Assembly (NCBI RefSeq): GCF_046524175.1
Contig: NZ_JBEFZF010000002.1
Coordinates: forward strand, 620,001 to 684,000
Direction: 5' to 3'
Source of the DNA: Spongiivirga sp046524175
Lineage (GTDB): Bacteria; Bacteroidota; Bacteroidia; Flavobacteriales; Flavobacteriaceae
DNA length: 64,000 nucleotides
Within the stretch, counting starts at the first letter, position 1; every line of letters begins with the position of its first letter. The position numbers and the translations under genes were made by a program. Under the pieces are notes generated by a model. It worked only from the letters and a program-made list of their open reading frames with translations. It had not been told where the DNA came from and did no database searches. Positions 34,982 to 42,992 of this stretch are shown here, piece by piece.

Positions 34982-37369
34982 TTAAAACTGAAATTTATAT
35001 CCGAAATCTGGGAAAAACCCTATTTGGTCAACCTGATTGATCTCATTGGTTAATCGGTTATAGCGTGCGGCAAATATGTTTTCGTTTGCGGTAACGTTTT
35101 GTAAATCAACATAAAATTGATGTGATCGCTTTTTATTCTTACTATTTAGCTTAATACCAAATTTTACGTCCCATCTAAAATAACCATCATATTGCTCACT
35201 AAATGCAATATCGTCTTGGGTCACTTCAAAACCTGCTGCTTGTGATGCCGCCAGGTCAATAGGGGTGAAATAGCGGCCACCAGAAGCGGTGAGTCGGGTA
35301 TCAAAAAAAAGAATGTTCTGTTTCGCTTTGCCTATTTTGAATTCTCTACCGGTTAATAGATTTACTACATAACCGTTATTAAATGGAGAGTTACGTTCGA
35401 TGCCATCGCTTCCTTCGTATTTGCTTTCAAACAATGATGCAGTAAGCAATCCGTAATATCCTTGATCAAAAAATTTCTCTACAGTAAGTTCGATACCTTG
35501 GTTAAAACCTGAACCCTCATTGACTAGCGATACTTTATCGTTACTGAATACAAAATCAGCCCCCTCAGTTAAGGTCGAATAGAATGAAGGGAACGATTCT
35601 ACTCCGGCTTTTGAGATATCTTGATAATAGACCTCAAGCTTTGCTCTCCAGCTATTGGATAATTTAGCATCATAACCAAGCACATAGTGACTGCTTTGCA
35701 CAAAATCAAGGTCACGATTGGTTTGAACCAATGAACCGTTAATATTTTCATTTAAAAATAATAAGGGTAGGGGAATCGACTGATGGTGAATTCCGTAACC
35801 TAGGTTTATTTTATGGTTACGAGCTACTGCGTAATTAATTGCGGCTCGAGGTTCAAAAACGAATTGTTCATTTAATGAACTGTACTGACCATGCAAGCCG
35901 GTGTTGAGCGTTAATTTTTCAGTAAGTCTAAATTGTCCCTGAATATAGGGTTGTATGATACTTAGATTGTCATCAATGTTGTTGAAATTAAAAAGATCAG
36001 GGTCGCCATCACCATCATTGTCAGGCTGTTCGTCACGGGTGCTTTGATCGTAGTCAATACCAAAATTTTCTACTAAAACCCCTCCGCGAAGCGTACTTTT
36101 ATTACTGAGTTTTGAATTAAATAGGGTAGAAAAGCTCAAACGATTTTCGTTATTATCCGATTCATTATATAATATAACGCGTTCCTGCGGAGTGTCTTTA
36201 TTAATAAATCTGTCAGCGGTAAACTCATTTGTAGAAAAGGAACCCGAAAGCACAGTCCTTAGGTAAGAGTTATTACCAATGGGTATGCTATGTTTTAGTC
36301 CGACTACCCCAAATCCTGAATCGACAAATGCATTTTCATCTTCAGCCGAGAATAAATCATCTTCGTCAATGTCATCACCTAAAAACTCGATATCAGAATT
36401 TCCAATGATTCCAAATAAACTAAAACTACCTAGTTTACTCTTGCCGAAATCAAAATTAAATGAGATATCGTTATAATTAGGGGTAGCGGCTGTACCGCCT
36501 GCTCCCGCACCGATAAGACCAACCAACGAGTATCGCCCAGCAACTAAAAACGAGCCTTTGTTTTTTCCAAGAGGCCCTTCAGCCATCACCTCCACGCCGG
36601 TAAAAACCCCGACCTGTGCAGTATATTCATAATCATCGATGTTCCCTTTTCTAAATCCAAGATCAAATACGCCACCTAGGGCATTACCATACTCCGCAGG
36701 AAACGCTGAGGTAATAAAATCTGAATTTTTCAGCATGTTTGGATTTAAAGCCGATACGGGTCCGCCAGTTGTACCTGCGGTTGAATAGTGATTAGGGCTT
36801 GGAATAGGGATTCCTTCTAGTCGCCATAATAATCCGGTTGGGCTATTTCCTCTTACAACAATATCATTTCGGCTATCATCAGGAGCTGATACACCGGCGA
36901 AGTTGGCGGCAAGCCTGCCCACATCACTACGTCCACCTGAAAATCGGTTGACTTCTTCAACGCTAAACTGACGGGCTGATACCGTTGCTAATTTGTTCAG
37001 CGCTTGGTCCTTATTGGTATTGCTACTTGACAGCACCACCTCATCTAGTTGATTAAAAGATTCTACTAGTTTAATGTTGACTACAGCGTCTTTTCCAGAT
37101 GTAACAACAATATTTGGAATGGTAGTGGTTTCAAAACCAATATAACTTACTCTTATTATTTGTCGACCTACTGGTACGTTATTCAATCTAAAATAGCCAT
37201 CGGAATCTGTTACGATGCCAGTTGCAGTCTCAGTATTCAGTAATTCAACAGTAGCCCCTTCTAAAGGCATTTCAGATTGTTTATCGGTTACTAGTCCTTT
37301 GATAACACCTACTTGTGAATGTAGAAAGAACGTTAATAGCATACATGTTATGGTAAATAGCTTTTTCAT
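34982..37369 (-). CDS. TonB-dependent receptor with carboxypeptidase-like domain
   Basis: The protein of 795 residues has a signal peptide, an N-terminal carboxypeptidase-regulatory-like domain (about 22-100), a plug domain with VVRGNSPTGLLWRLEGI, and a long outer-membrane barrel ending in a terminal aromatic residue (FGYKFQF). Receptors of this type import large or scarce ligands with TonB energy. There is no SusD partner, and the ligand is unknown. The ATG at 37367-37369 is chosen because the signal peptide starts there. A divergent LytS/LytR pair is upstream and may regulate it. Confidence 0.9.
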   Translation of the reverse strand: MKKLFTITCMLLTFFLHSQVGVIKGLVTDKQSEMPLEGATVELLNTETATGIVTDSDGYFRLNNVPVGRQIIRVSYIGFETTTIPNIVVTSGKDAVVNIKLVESFNQLDEVVLSSSNTNKDQALNKLATVSARQFSVEEVNRFSGGRSDVGRLAANFAGVSAPDDSRNDIVVRGNSPTGLLWRLEGIPIPSPNHYSTAGTTGGPVSALNPNMLKNSDFITSAFPAEYGNALGGVFDLGFRKGNIDDYEYTAQVGVFTGVEVMAEGPLGKNKGSFLVAGRYSLVGLIGAGAGGTAATPNYNDISFNFDFGKSKLGSFSLFGIIGNSDIEFLGDDIDEDDLFSAEDENAFVDSGFGVVGLKHSIPIGNNSYLRTVLSGSFSTNEFTADRFINKDTPQERVILYNESDNNENRLSFSTLFNSKLSNKSTLRGGVLVENFGIDYDQSTRDEQPDNDGDGDPDLFNFNNIDDNLSIIQPYIQGQFRLTEKLTLNTGLHGQYSSLNEQFVFEPRAAINYAVARNHKINLGYGIHHQSIPLPLLFLNENINGSLVQTNRDLDFVQSSHYVLGYDAKLSNSWRAKLEVYYQDISKAGVESFPSFYSTLTEGADFVFSNDKVSLVNEGSGFNQGIELTVEKFFDQGYYGLLTASLFESKYEGSDGIERNSPFNNGYVVNLLTGREFKIGKAKQNILFFDTRLTASGGRYFTPIDLAASQAAGFEVTQDDIAFSEQYDGYFRWDVKFGIKLNSKNKKRSHQFYVDLQNVTANENIFAARYNRLTNEINQVDQIGFFPDFGYKFQF

Positions 37370-37618
37370 GATTGATTTTGTTTTGATCAAATATGAAAAG
37401 CGTTAGCGGTATTTTGAAGTGCGGATTCTTTAAACGAAGATTTGTCTTGTAAAACAACGAATACGTATGTTTAACTGTGCTTCCTGGTGCAATCAGACTG
37501 AAAAACGATTAAACCTAGAAAATCAACAATTCAATGATAAATAGAACAGTTTGCATAAATTAAGCGTTAAATTGATTTATGGTTACTTATATTTATCGTT
37601 ATCAAGTGTTTAAAAAAG

Positions 37619-38698
37619 ATGTTGAAGCAGAAGCTAAAAAAATATTCGTTACGGTTTTTAGTTGTAATAGTGGTGTTTGGCCTCATTAAGCTAACTATCG
37701 ATGACAGCTCTGTTACCGAGGAAAAAGAGCATATAGCTACCGTCTTGTTTTACTTTGGGACTGCTGTTTTTCTTTTTTTCTATACGTGGGAGACCAATGA
37801 TTGGCTGGTAAAAAGATATTTAAAGAGACATCCCAATAGTACGCTTGATCTTGGCAGTAGTTCAAAAATACTGTTAACCAATTTGGCTTTGTTTCTGCCA
37901 GTTTCTGCAATAATTTACTATTCAGGAATTTTTGTTTTTGATGATATTTGTAGGCTAAATCCTAATGATCCTTGGCTGCGATTTCGCATTGACTTTTTAC
38001 GCTCGGTGGTTCTTTGCTTAAGTCTGATGGCCTTTAATTTATTTTATTTTTCACTAAAGCAAAGTAAAGAGGTCGAGAATAAATTGCACGAAGTGGCAAA
38101 AGAAGCTACACTGTCAAAATACAAGTCCTTAAAGGACCAGATTAGTCCCCACTTTTTGTTTAATAGCCTAAATACACTTACTTCTTTAATGTATGAAGAT
38201 CGGGATTTAGCTTCTGACTTTGTATCAAGATTGGCATCTTGTTATCGGTATATTTTAGATAATAGAGAGCAGGATTTAGTAAGTTTAGAAAAAGAGCTCA
38301 ATTTTTTAGACTCTTTTATTTTTATGATGGATATACGACATAAGGATTCTGTCACGATATCTACCAATATTATGGTGAACCCAAAAGATTTTTTATTACC
38401 AACCTTATCGTTGCAGATGTTAGTAGAAAATGCGTTAAAGCACAATTACTTTTCAAAGGAAAAACCACTACAGATTAGAATCGAAGCCAAAGATTTTGAG
38501 ATTGTGATTAAGAATAATTTACACAAACGACCTTTAGAAGAGCCAAGTACACAGTTGGGATTAAAAAATATCCAGAAACGATACTCTTTTTACACCGATA
38601 AAAAAGTAAGTACTGTAATGTCTGAAGAATTTTTTAGAGTGAGCATTCCCTTATTGTCAAAAAATGTTAAGCCATTATCATTATTAGCCGTTAGTTAG
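37619..38698 (+). CDS. LytS-type membrane histidine kinase
   Basis: The 359-residue protein has four hydrophobic N-terminal helices, a short linker, and a His_kinase domain (PF06580 type) whose phospho-His lies in ISPHFLFNSLNTL. An atypical ATPase region follows with LVENALKHN and GLKNIQKRY. The response-regulator gene starts 2 nt after its stop. In Bacteroidetes such pairs often control adjacent transport genes; the divergent receptor is a candidate. Confidence 0.88.
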   Translation: MLKQKLKKYSLRFLVVIVVFGLIKLTIDDSSVTEEKEHIATVLFYFGTAVFLFFYTWETNDWLVKRYLKRHPNSTLDLGSSSKILLTNLALFLPVSAIIYYSGIFVFDDICRLNPNDPWLRFRIDFLRSVVLCLSLMAFNLFYFSLKQSKEVENKLHEVAKEATLSKYKSLKDQISPHFLFNSLNTLTSLMYEDRDLASDFVSRLASCYRYILDNREQDLVSLEKELNFLDSFIFMMDIRHKDSVTISTNIMVNPKDFLLPTLSLQMLVENALKHNYFSKEKPLQIRIEAKDFEIVIKNNLHKRPLEEPSTQLGLKNIQKRYSFYTDKKVSTVMSEEFFRVSIPLLSKNVKPLSLLAVS

Positions 38699-38700
38699 TT

Positions 38701-39450
38701 ATGACCGCAGTAATAGTAGAAGATGAGAATATCGCATCAAGAAGGTTGGCAAACCTGATTGGTGAACTAGCACCTGATATTGAGATTGTAGCACAACTAA
38801 CCTCGGTAGAAAGCGGATTAAAATGGTTTAAAAAGGAGCGACAACCGGATATTATTTTTCTGGATATTCAACTAAACGATGGTTATGGATTTGACATCTT
38901 AGATGCATTAGATAATCATGCTCCGGTAATTTTTACCACCGCATTTAATGAATACGCGATAAGAGGTTTTAAGTATAATGGCCTTGACTATTTATTAAAA
39001 CCCATCGATAAAAAAGATTTGGAAAATGCACTGAATAAATTTCACAAAACGCAACCGGTGAAGGATTCACCGGACAAAATTGATCAACTAAGATCCATGT
39101 TTACCAAAGAATATAAGCACCGTTTTATGGTAAAAATTGGCAACCAGTTTAATATGTTTAAAGTGGATGATATCGCCTATTTTAAATCAGATGACGGCGC
39201 TATTTGCTTATATACGTATAAGGGGAAAAATTATCCGATTGAGTATTCCTTGGACCAATTAGAAGAAATATTAGACCCTATTCATTTTTTCAGAATTAAC
39301 CGAAAATATGTTGTTTCTGTAAATGCTGTTGAAGAAATACACAGTTACTTTAATAGTCGGTTATTGCTTAAACTAAATCCTAGAAATGAAGATCAGATCA
39401 TAGTTTCTAGAGAACGGACCAGTAACTTTAAAAAGTGGTTGGATTGTTAA
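38701..39450 (+). CDS. LytTR-family response regulator
   Basis: The 249-residue protein has a receiver domain with Asp55 (IIFLDIQLND) and a C-terminal LytTR DNA-binding domain (about 150-249), with segments FMVKIGNQ and INRKYVVSV. It is coupled to the LytS-type kinase upstream. Likely binds promoter direct repeats; targets are unknown. A terminator follows. Confidence 0.9.
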   Translation: MTAVIVEDENIASRRLANLIGELAPDIEIVAQLTSVESGLKWFKKERQPDIIFLDIQLNDGYGFDILDALDNHAPVIFTTAFNEYAIRGFKYNGLDYLLKPIDKKDLENALNKFHKTQPVKDSPDKIDQLRSMFTKEYKHRFMVKIGNQFNMFKVDDIAYFKSDDGAICLYTYKGKNYPIEYSLDQLEEILDPIHFFRINRKYVVSVNAVEEIHSYFNSRLLLKLNPRNEDQIIVSRERTSNFKKWLDC

Positions 39451-39453
39451 AGC

Positions 39454-39480
39454 AAAAACCCCAACCAAAAAAGGTCGGGG
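39454..39480. terminator. Terminator between lytTR-type gene and ahcY
   Basis: Stem CCCCAACC / GGTCGGGG with a six-nt loop; on the minus strand five T residues follow the stem. It can end ahcY transcription and perhaps the rightward operon too. Confidence 0.7.
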
Positions 39481-39484
39481 TCAA

Positions 39485-39519
39485 TACTTTATACTCAATA
39501 CTAGGTACTCAATACTAAT
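39485..39519. repeat. Array of five TACTNNN heptamers at the ahcY stop
   Basis: Consecutive 7-mers TACTTTA, TACTCAA, TACTAGG, TACTCAA and TACTAAT fill 35 nt and include the ahcY stop codon in the last unit. A related array at 41550-41584 shares the TACTCAA unit. Confidence 0.75.
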
Positions 39520-40825
39520 ATCTATAATACTCCGGTTTAAACGGTCCTTCAACTTTTACACCAATATAATCCGCTTGATCTTTTCTAAGTTCTGTTAATT
39601 CAACTCCAATTTTAGCCAAATGAAGTTTTGCTACTTTTTCATCAAGATGCTTTGGCAGCATATATACTTCGTTTTTGTAGTTTTCTATATTGTTCCAAAG
39701 CTCAATTTGCGCCAGTGTTTGGTTTGTAAATGAATTACTCATTACAAAACTTGGGTGGCCTGTTGCACAACCTAAATTTACCAAACGACCTTCGGCTAGC
39801 AAGATAATGTCCTTACCATTAATGTTGTATTTATCAACTTGAGGCTTGATTTCTACTTTTTCACTGTTGCTATTTAACCAAGCAACATCAATTTCATTAT
39901 CAAAATGGCCAATGTTACAAACAATGGTTTTGTCTTTCATTGCTTCGAAGTGTTCCCCTCTAACAATGTCCTTGTTTCCTGTTGTGGTGATTACCACATC
40001 AGCATTGGCAACAACAGTTTCCAATCTTTTTACTTCAAAACCGTCCATTGCTGCCTGCAGTGCGCAAATAGGATCAACTTCGGTAACCGTAACAATCGAT
40101 CCCGCACCTTTAAATGAGGCTGCAGTACCTTTGCCTACATCACCATAACCACAAACGACCACGCGTTTTCCCGCAAGCATTACGTCCGTCGCACGACGAA
40201 TTGCATCAACAGCACTTTCTTTACAACCGTATTTATTATCAAATTTTGATTTGGTAACACTGTCATTGACGTTAATCGCTGGCATTGGTAATGTTCCATT
40301 TGCCATACGCTCATACAATCTGTGGACACCAGTGGTAGTTTCTTCTGAAAGTCCATTAATTCCTTCAACCAACTCCGGATAACGATCTAAAACCATATTG
40401 GTCAAGTCACCACCGTCGTCAAGAATCATATTCAAAGGTTTTCTGTCTTCACCAAAGAATAATGTTTGCTCGATACACCAGTCAAACTCCTCTTCATTCA
40501 TTCCTTTCCAAGCATAAACAGGGATACCGGCAGCTGCAATTGCAGCGGCAGCTTGATCTTGTGTCGAGAAAATGTTACAAGAACTCCATGTAACTTCAGC
40601 GCCAAGTGCCACTAAAGTTTCAATTAAAACCGCAGTTTGAATCGTCATATGCAAACAACCTGCAATACGAGCCCCCTTTAAAGGCTGCTCATCTTTATAT
40701 TCTTCACGCAAAGACATCAATCCCGGCATTTCTGCCTCTGCCAATTCAATTTCTTTTCTTCCCCAGTCAGCAAGTGTAATATCTTTTACTTTATAAGCCG
40801 TGTATGGAACTGTGTTTGTACTCAT
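39515..40825 (-). CDS. ahcY: Adenosylhomocysteinase
   Basis: The 436-residue enzyme hydrolyses S-adenosylhomocysteine to adenosine and homocysteine, recycling the product of methyl transfer. Conserved features include LHMTIQTAVL, the NAD-binding GYGDVGKGTA and the C-terminal DLTELRKDQADYIGV-type segment with final KPEYYRY. The ATG at 40823-40825 is preferred over the longer frame to 40915, because MSTNTVPY gives the normal N terminus. Its end overlaps the heptamer array. Confidence 0.95.
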   Translation of the reverse strand: MSTNTVPYTAYKVKDITLADWGRKEIELAEAEMPGLMSLREEYKDEQPLKGARIAGCLHMTIQTAVLIETLVALGAEVTWSSCNIFSTQDQAAAAIAAAGIPVYAWKGMNEEEFDWCIEQTLFFGEDRKPLNMILDDGGDLTNMVLDRYPELVEGINGLSEETTTGVHRLYERMANGTLPMPAINVNDSVTKSKFDNKYGCKESAVDAIRRATDVMLAGKRVVVCGYGDVGKGTAASFKGAGSIVTVTEVDPICALQAAMDGFEVKRLETVVANADVVITTTGNKDIVRGEHFEAMKDKTIVCNIGHFDNEIDVAWLNSNSEKVEIKPQVDKYNINGKDIILLAEGRLVNLGCATGHPSFVMSNSFTNQTLAQIELWNNIENYKNEVYMLPKHLDEKVAKLHLAKIGVELTELRKDQADYIGVKVEGPFKPEYYRY

Positions 40826-40863
40826 TGTATTTATGTTTACTTTCGTCTGAAATTTTTGCTGTG

Positions 40864-40871
40864 CAAAGGTA
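40864..40871 (-). promoter_or_regulatory. -7 box of ahcY
   Basis: Minus-strand TACCTTTG (TAnnTTTG) about 40 nt upstream of the start. It lies within 20 nt of the start of the divergent phosphopantetheinyl transferase gene. Confidence 0.5.
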
Positions 40872-40890
40872 CATAATAACTTGGTAGTAG

Positions 40891-41514
40891 ATGCCTCTTT
40901 ACAAAACAATAACACTTGAGAATAATAGCCGGGTATATATCTGGAAAATAGACGAAAGCAGAGATGATTTTTTGAAGAGAATGGATTTAAAACCCACTTC
41001 TCAAGAACGGGTTAATGGTATGAAATCTGTTCAGCATCAACGCGGATTTCTAAGTGTACGTATGTTATTGGCGGAGGCGGGCTATTCTGATTTCGATTTG
41101 TTTTACGATGAAGAAGGGAAACCTCACTTGAAAGATGGGAAGCATATTTCTATTACTCATTCGTTCAGTTATTCAGGCATTATTGTTAGTGATGAGAATG
41201 TTGGGATCGATATAGAAATGCAGCGTGATAAAATAGAGGTGATTGCACATAAGTTTTTAAAATATGAGTTTGAATATACTACTGATAGTGATTATGTTCG
41301 AATATTAACTGTAATTTGGGGAGCCAAAGAGGCTATTTATAAGATGTTCCCTCCGAGAGGATTGAGTTTTAAGGATCATGTTAAAGTCATTCCCTTTCAA
41401 GTTGATGAACAATTGGGAAAAGCCTGGGCACATTTTGAAGAAGTAGCTCAAAAATATCAACTTCATTGGTTAGAATTTGATGGGTATACCTGCGTTTACG
41501 CTCTAGAGGATTAG
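40891..41514 (+). CDS. 4'-phosphopantetheinyl transferase superfamily protein
   Basis: The 207-residue enzyme resembles Sfp-type transferases, which attach phosphopantetheine from coenzyme A to carrier proteins. The magnesium-binding G-x-D-I-E motif (NVGIDIEMQ) and the W-x-x-K-E-A segment (WGAKEAIYKMF) are present. Target carriers cannot be told from sequence. It shares the short intergenic region with ahcY, divergently. Confidence 0.88.
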   Translation: MPLYKTITLENNSRVYIWKIDESRDDFLKRMDLKPTSQERVNGMKSVQHQRGFLSVRMLLAEAGYSDFDLFYDEEGKPHLKDGKHISITHSFSYSGIIVSDENVGIDIEMQRDKIEVIAHKFLKYEFEYTTDSDYVRILTVIWGAKEAIYKMFPPRGLSFKDHVKVIPFQVDEQLGKAWAHFEEVAQKYQLHWLEFDGYTCVYALED

Positions 41515-41549
41515 ATTTTTAAGAAGCAAGAAACTCAACTATTAATAGT

Positions 41550-41584
41550 ATCTCAAATCTAACTACTAACTACTCAATACTAAA
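41550..41584. repeat. Array of five heptamers before the thiamine operon
   Basis: ATCTCAA, ATCTAAC, TACTAAC, TACTCAA and TACTAAA fill 35 nt and end 2 nt before the first start codon of the operon. TACTCAATACTA (41571-41582) also occurs at 39492-39503 and 39506-39517. Confidence 0.7.
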
Positions 41585-41586
41585 AA

Positions 41587-41847
41587 ATGAACATATCAAT
41601 CGAACTTACGTTAACACCGCTTCAAGATAATTTTGAACAACCGATTATTGCATTCATTAAAAAACTTAGAGCATCTAAATTCACTGTTCTTGAAAATCCG
41701 CTTAGTACTCAAATTTATGGTGCATATGATGAGGTGATGCCATTTATCCAACAGGAAGTTAAAACAGCTTTTGAAAATGTAGATCATATTCTAGTAAATA
41801 TGAAAGTCGTAAAATCAGATAGAAGCAATTATGAGCCCCATTTTTGA
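41587..41847 (+). CDS. Thiamine-binding protein (MTH1187/YkoF-like)
   Basis: The 86-residue protein resembles the MTH1187/YkoF family (PF01910), which has a ferredoxin-like fold that binds thiamine or its pyrimidine half. The core reads ELTLTPL at the start and YGAYDEV near residue 47. It has no signal peptide and overlaps the transporter gene by 17 nt. I infer that it handles incoming thiamine or related compounds in the cytoplasm. First gene of a four-gene operon. Confidence 0.8.
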   Translation: MNISIELTLTPLQDNFEQPIIAFIKKLRASKFTVLENPLSTQIYGAYDEVMPFIQQEVKTAFENVDHILVNMKVVKSDRSNYEPHF

Positions 41848-42463
41848 TTTTTTTCTGGAGTCCTATAAGGATACTTCCGTTTTTTTTATAATTCTAGAAG
41901 CCTTTGCATTTGTTTTTGGAATAGCAAGTGTCGTTTATGCTAAAAAAGATAATATTCTTGTTTATCCTATCGGTCTAGTAGCAACAATCATTACAGTTTA
42001 CCTACTTTATAAAGCAGCGTATTTTGGAGACATGATGATGAATTTTTATTATTCAATTATGAGTATCTACGGTTGGTGGAATTGGTCAAGAAAAAGAGAG
42101 AACCTAAAAGTGATCAAAATATCACGTACAAATGGAAAAGAGAAATTAATTGGTTTTGGTATGTTTCTAATCACAATGCTGGTCACGTTTTTAGTGTATA
42201 AAACTGCTAATTATGAAATAGAAGCTGCTAATTACATTGATATTTTTACCTCTGGAGTATTTTTTACTGCAATGTGGTATATGGCAAATAAAAAAATAGA
42301 AAACTGGACTTTATGGATTTTTGCAGATTTAATAACCGTTCCATTGTATGCTTATAGAGGTTTGGGAATGTTATCGTTGCAATATCTTATTTTTACAATA
42401 CTTGCTATTCAAGGGTATCGCGCATGGAAGAAAAACTTAGACAGCACTCCAGTAACATTATAA
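41831..42463 (+). CDS. PnuC-family vitamin transporter (probable PnuT)
   Basis: The 210-residue protein has seven hydrophobic helices and the PnuC-family hallmarks YPIGL, the aromatic YGWWNW block and a second-repeat FADLITVPLYAY. PnuC-type carriers take up nicotinamide riboside (PnuC) or thiamine (PnuT) by facilitated diffusion and rely on a kinase for trapping. The neighbouring thiamine-binding protein and the kinase favour thiamine; this is inference. Its end overlaps the kinase gene by 40 nt. Confidence 0.82.
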   Translation: MSPIFDFFLESYKDTSVFFIILEAFAFVFGIASVVYAKKDNILVYPIGLVATIITVYLLYKAAYFGDMMMNFYYSIMSIYGWWNWSRKRENLKVIKISRTNGKEKLIGFGMFLITMLVTFLVYKTANYEIEAANYIDIFTSGVFFTAMWYMANKKIENWTLWIFADLITVPLYAYRGLGMLSLQYLIFTILAIQGYRAWKKNLDSTPVTL

Positions 42464-42990
42464 AAATTGTTTGTTTTGGCCCGGAATCTACAGGAAAAAC
42501 AACCCTGTCTAAGGAATTGGCTGCTCATTATAAGGAGCCTTGGGTTGCTGAATATGCGCGAGAATATCTTCAAGAGAAATGGGACAAAACCAAAGAAGTT
42601 TGTCAGCCGGAAGATTTGCTACCAATAGCAGCGGGACAAATTACAGCTGAGAATAGGCTTACCTTAAACGCCGATAAACTGTTATTTTGTGATACTGATT
42701 TATTGGAGACTAAAGTATATTCTGAAGCGTATTATGTTGGTAGTTGTGATCCCCTACTTGAAAAGTACGCATTACAAAATACCTACCATCTATATTTGTT
42801 AACGTATATCGATACTCCGTGGGTGGCTGATGATTTAAGAGACAAGCCAGATGAACGAGAAAGGATGTTCACTTATTTTAAAAACACTCTTGATCAATAT
42901 GATAGGCCATATATTTTAGTGAAAGGAACCAAAAAAGAGCGTTTTAATACCGCAGTAAGAGAAATCGATCGTTTACTGAACACAACATAA
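42424..42990 (+). CDS. NadR-like P-loop kinase
   Basis: The 188-residue protein has the Walker A motif GPESTGKTT (19-27), a CDTDLLETKVY Walker-B-type segment (89-99) and a lid TPWVADDLRDKPDERE (131-146), all as in the ribosylnicotinamide kinase domain of NadR. It lacks the N-terminal nucleotidyltransferase domain of full NadR. Such kinases phosphorylate a vitamin after uptake. The transporter gene overlaps its start by 40 nt and DUF4301 follows after 2 nt. Substrate could be nicotinamide riboside or thiamine. Confidence 0.82.
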   Translation: MEEKLRQHSSNIIKIVCFGPESTGKTTLSKELAAHYKEPWVAEYAREYLQEKWDKTKEVCQPEDLLPIAAGQITAENRLTLNADKLLFCDTDLLETKVYSEAYYVGSCDPLLEKYALQNTYHLYLLTYIDTPWVADDLRDKPDERERMFTYFKNTLDQYDRPYILVKGTKKERFNTAVREIDRLLNTT

Positions 42991-42992
42991 AT

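Noticed and set aside
41515..41586. Second TPP riboswitch in front of the thiamine operon
   Set aside because: I looked for the THI-box core and found none; the gap holds the heptamer array instead.
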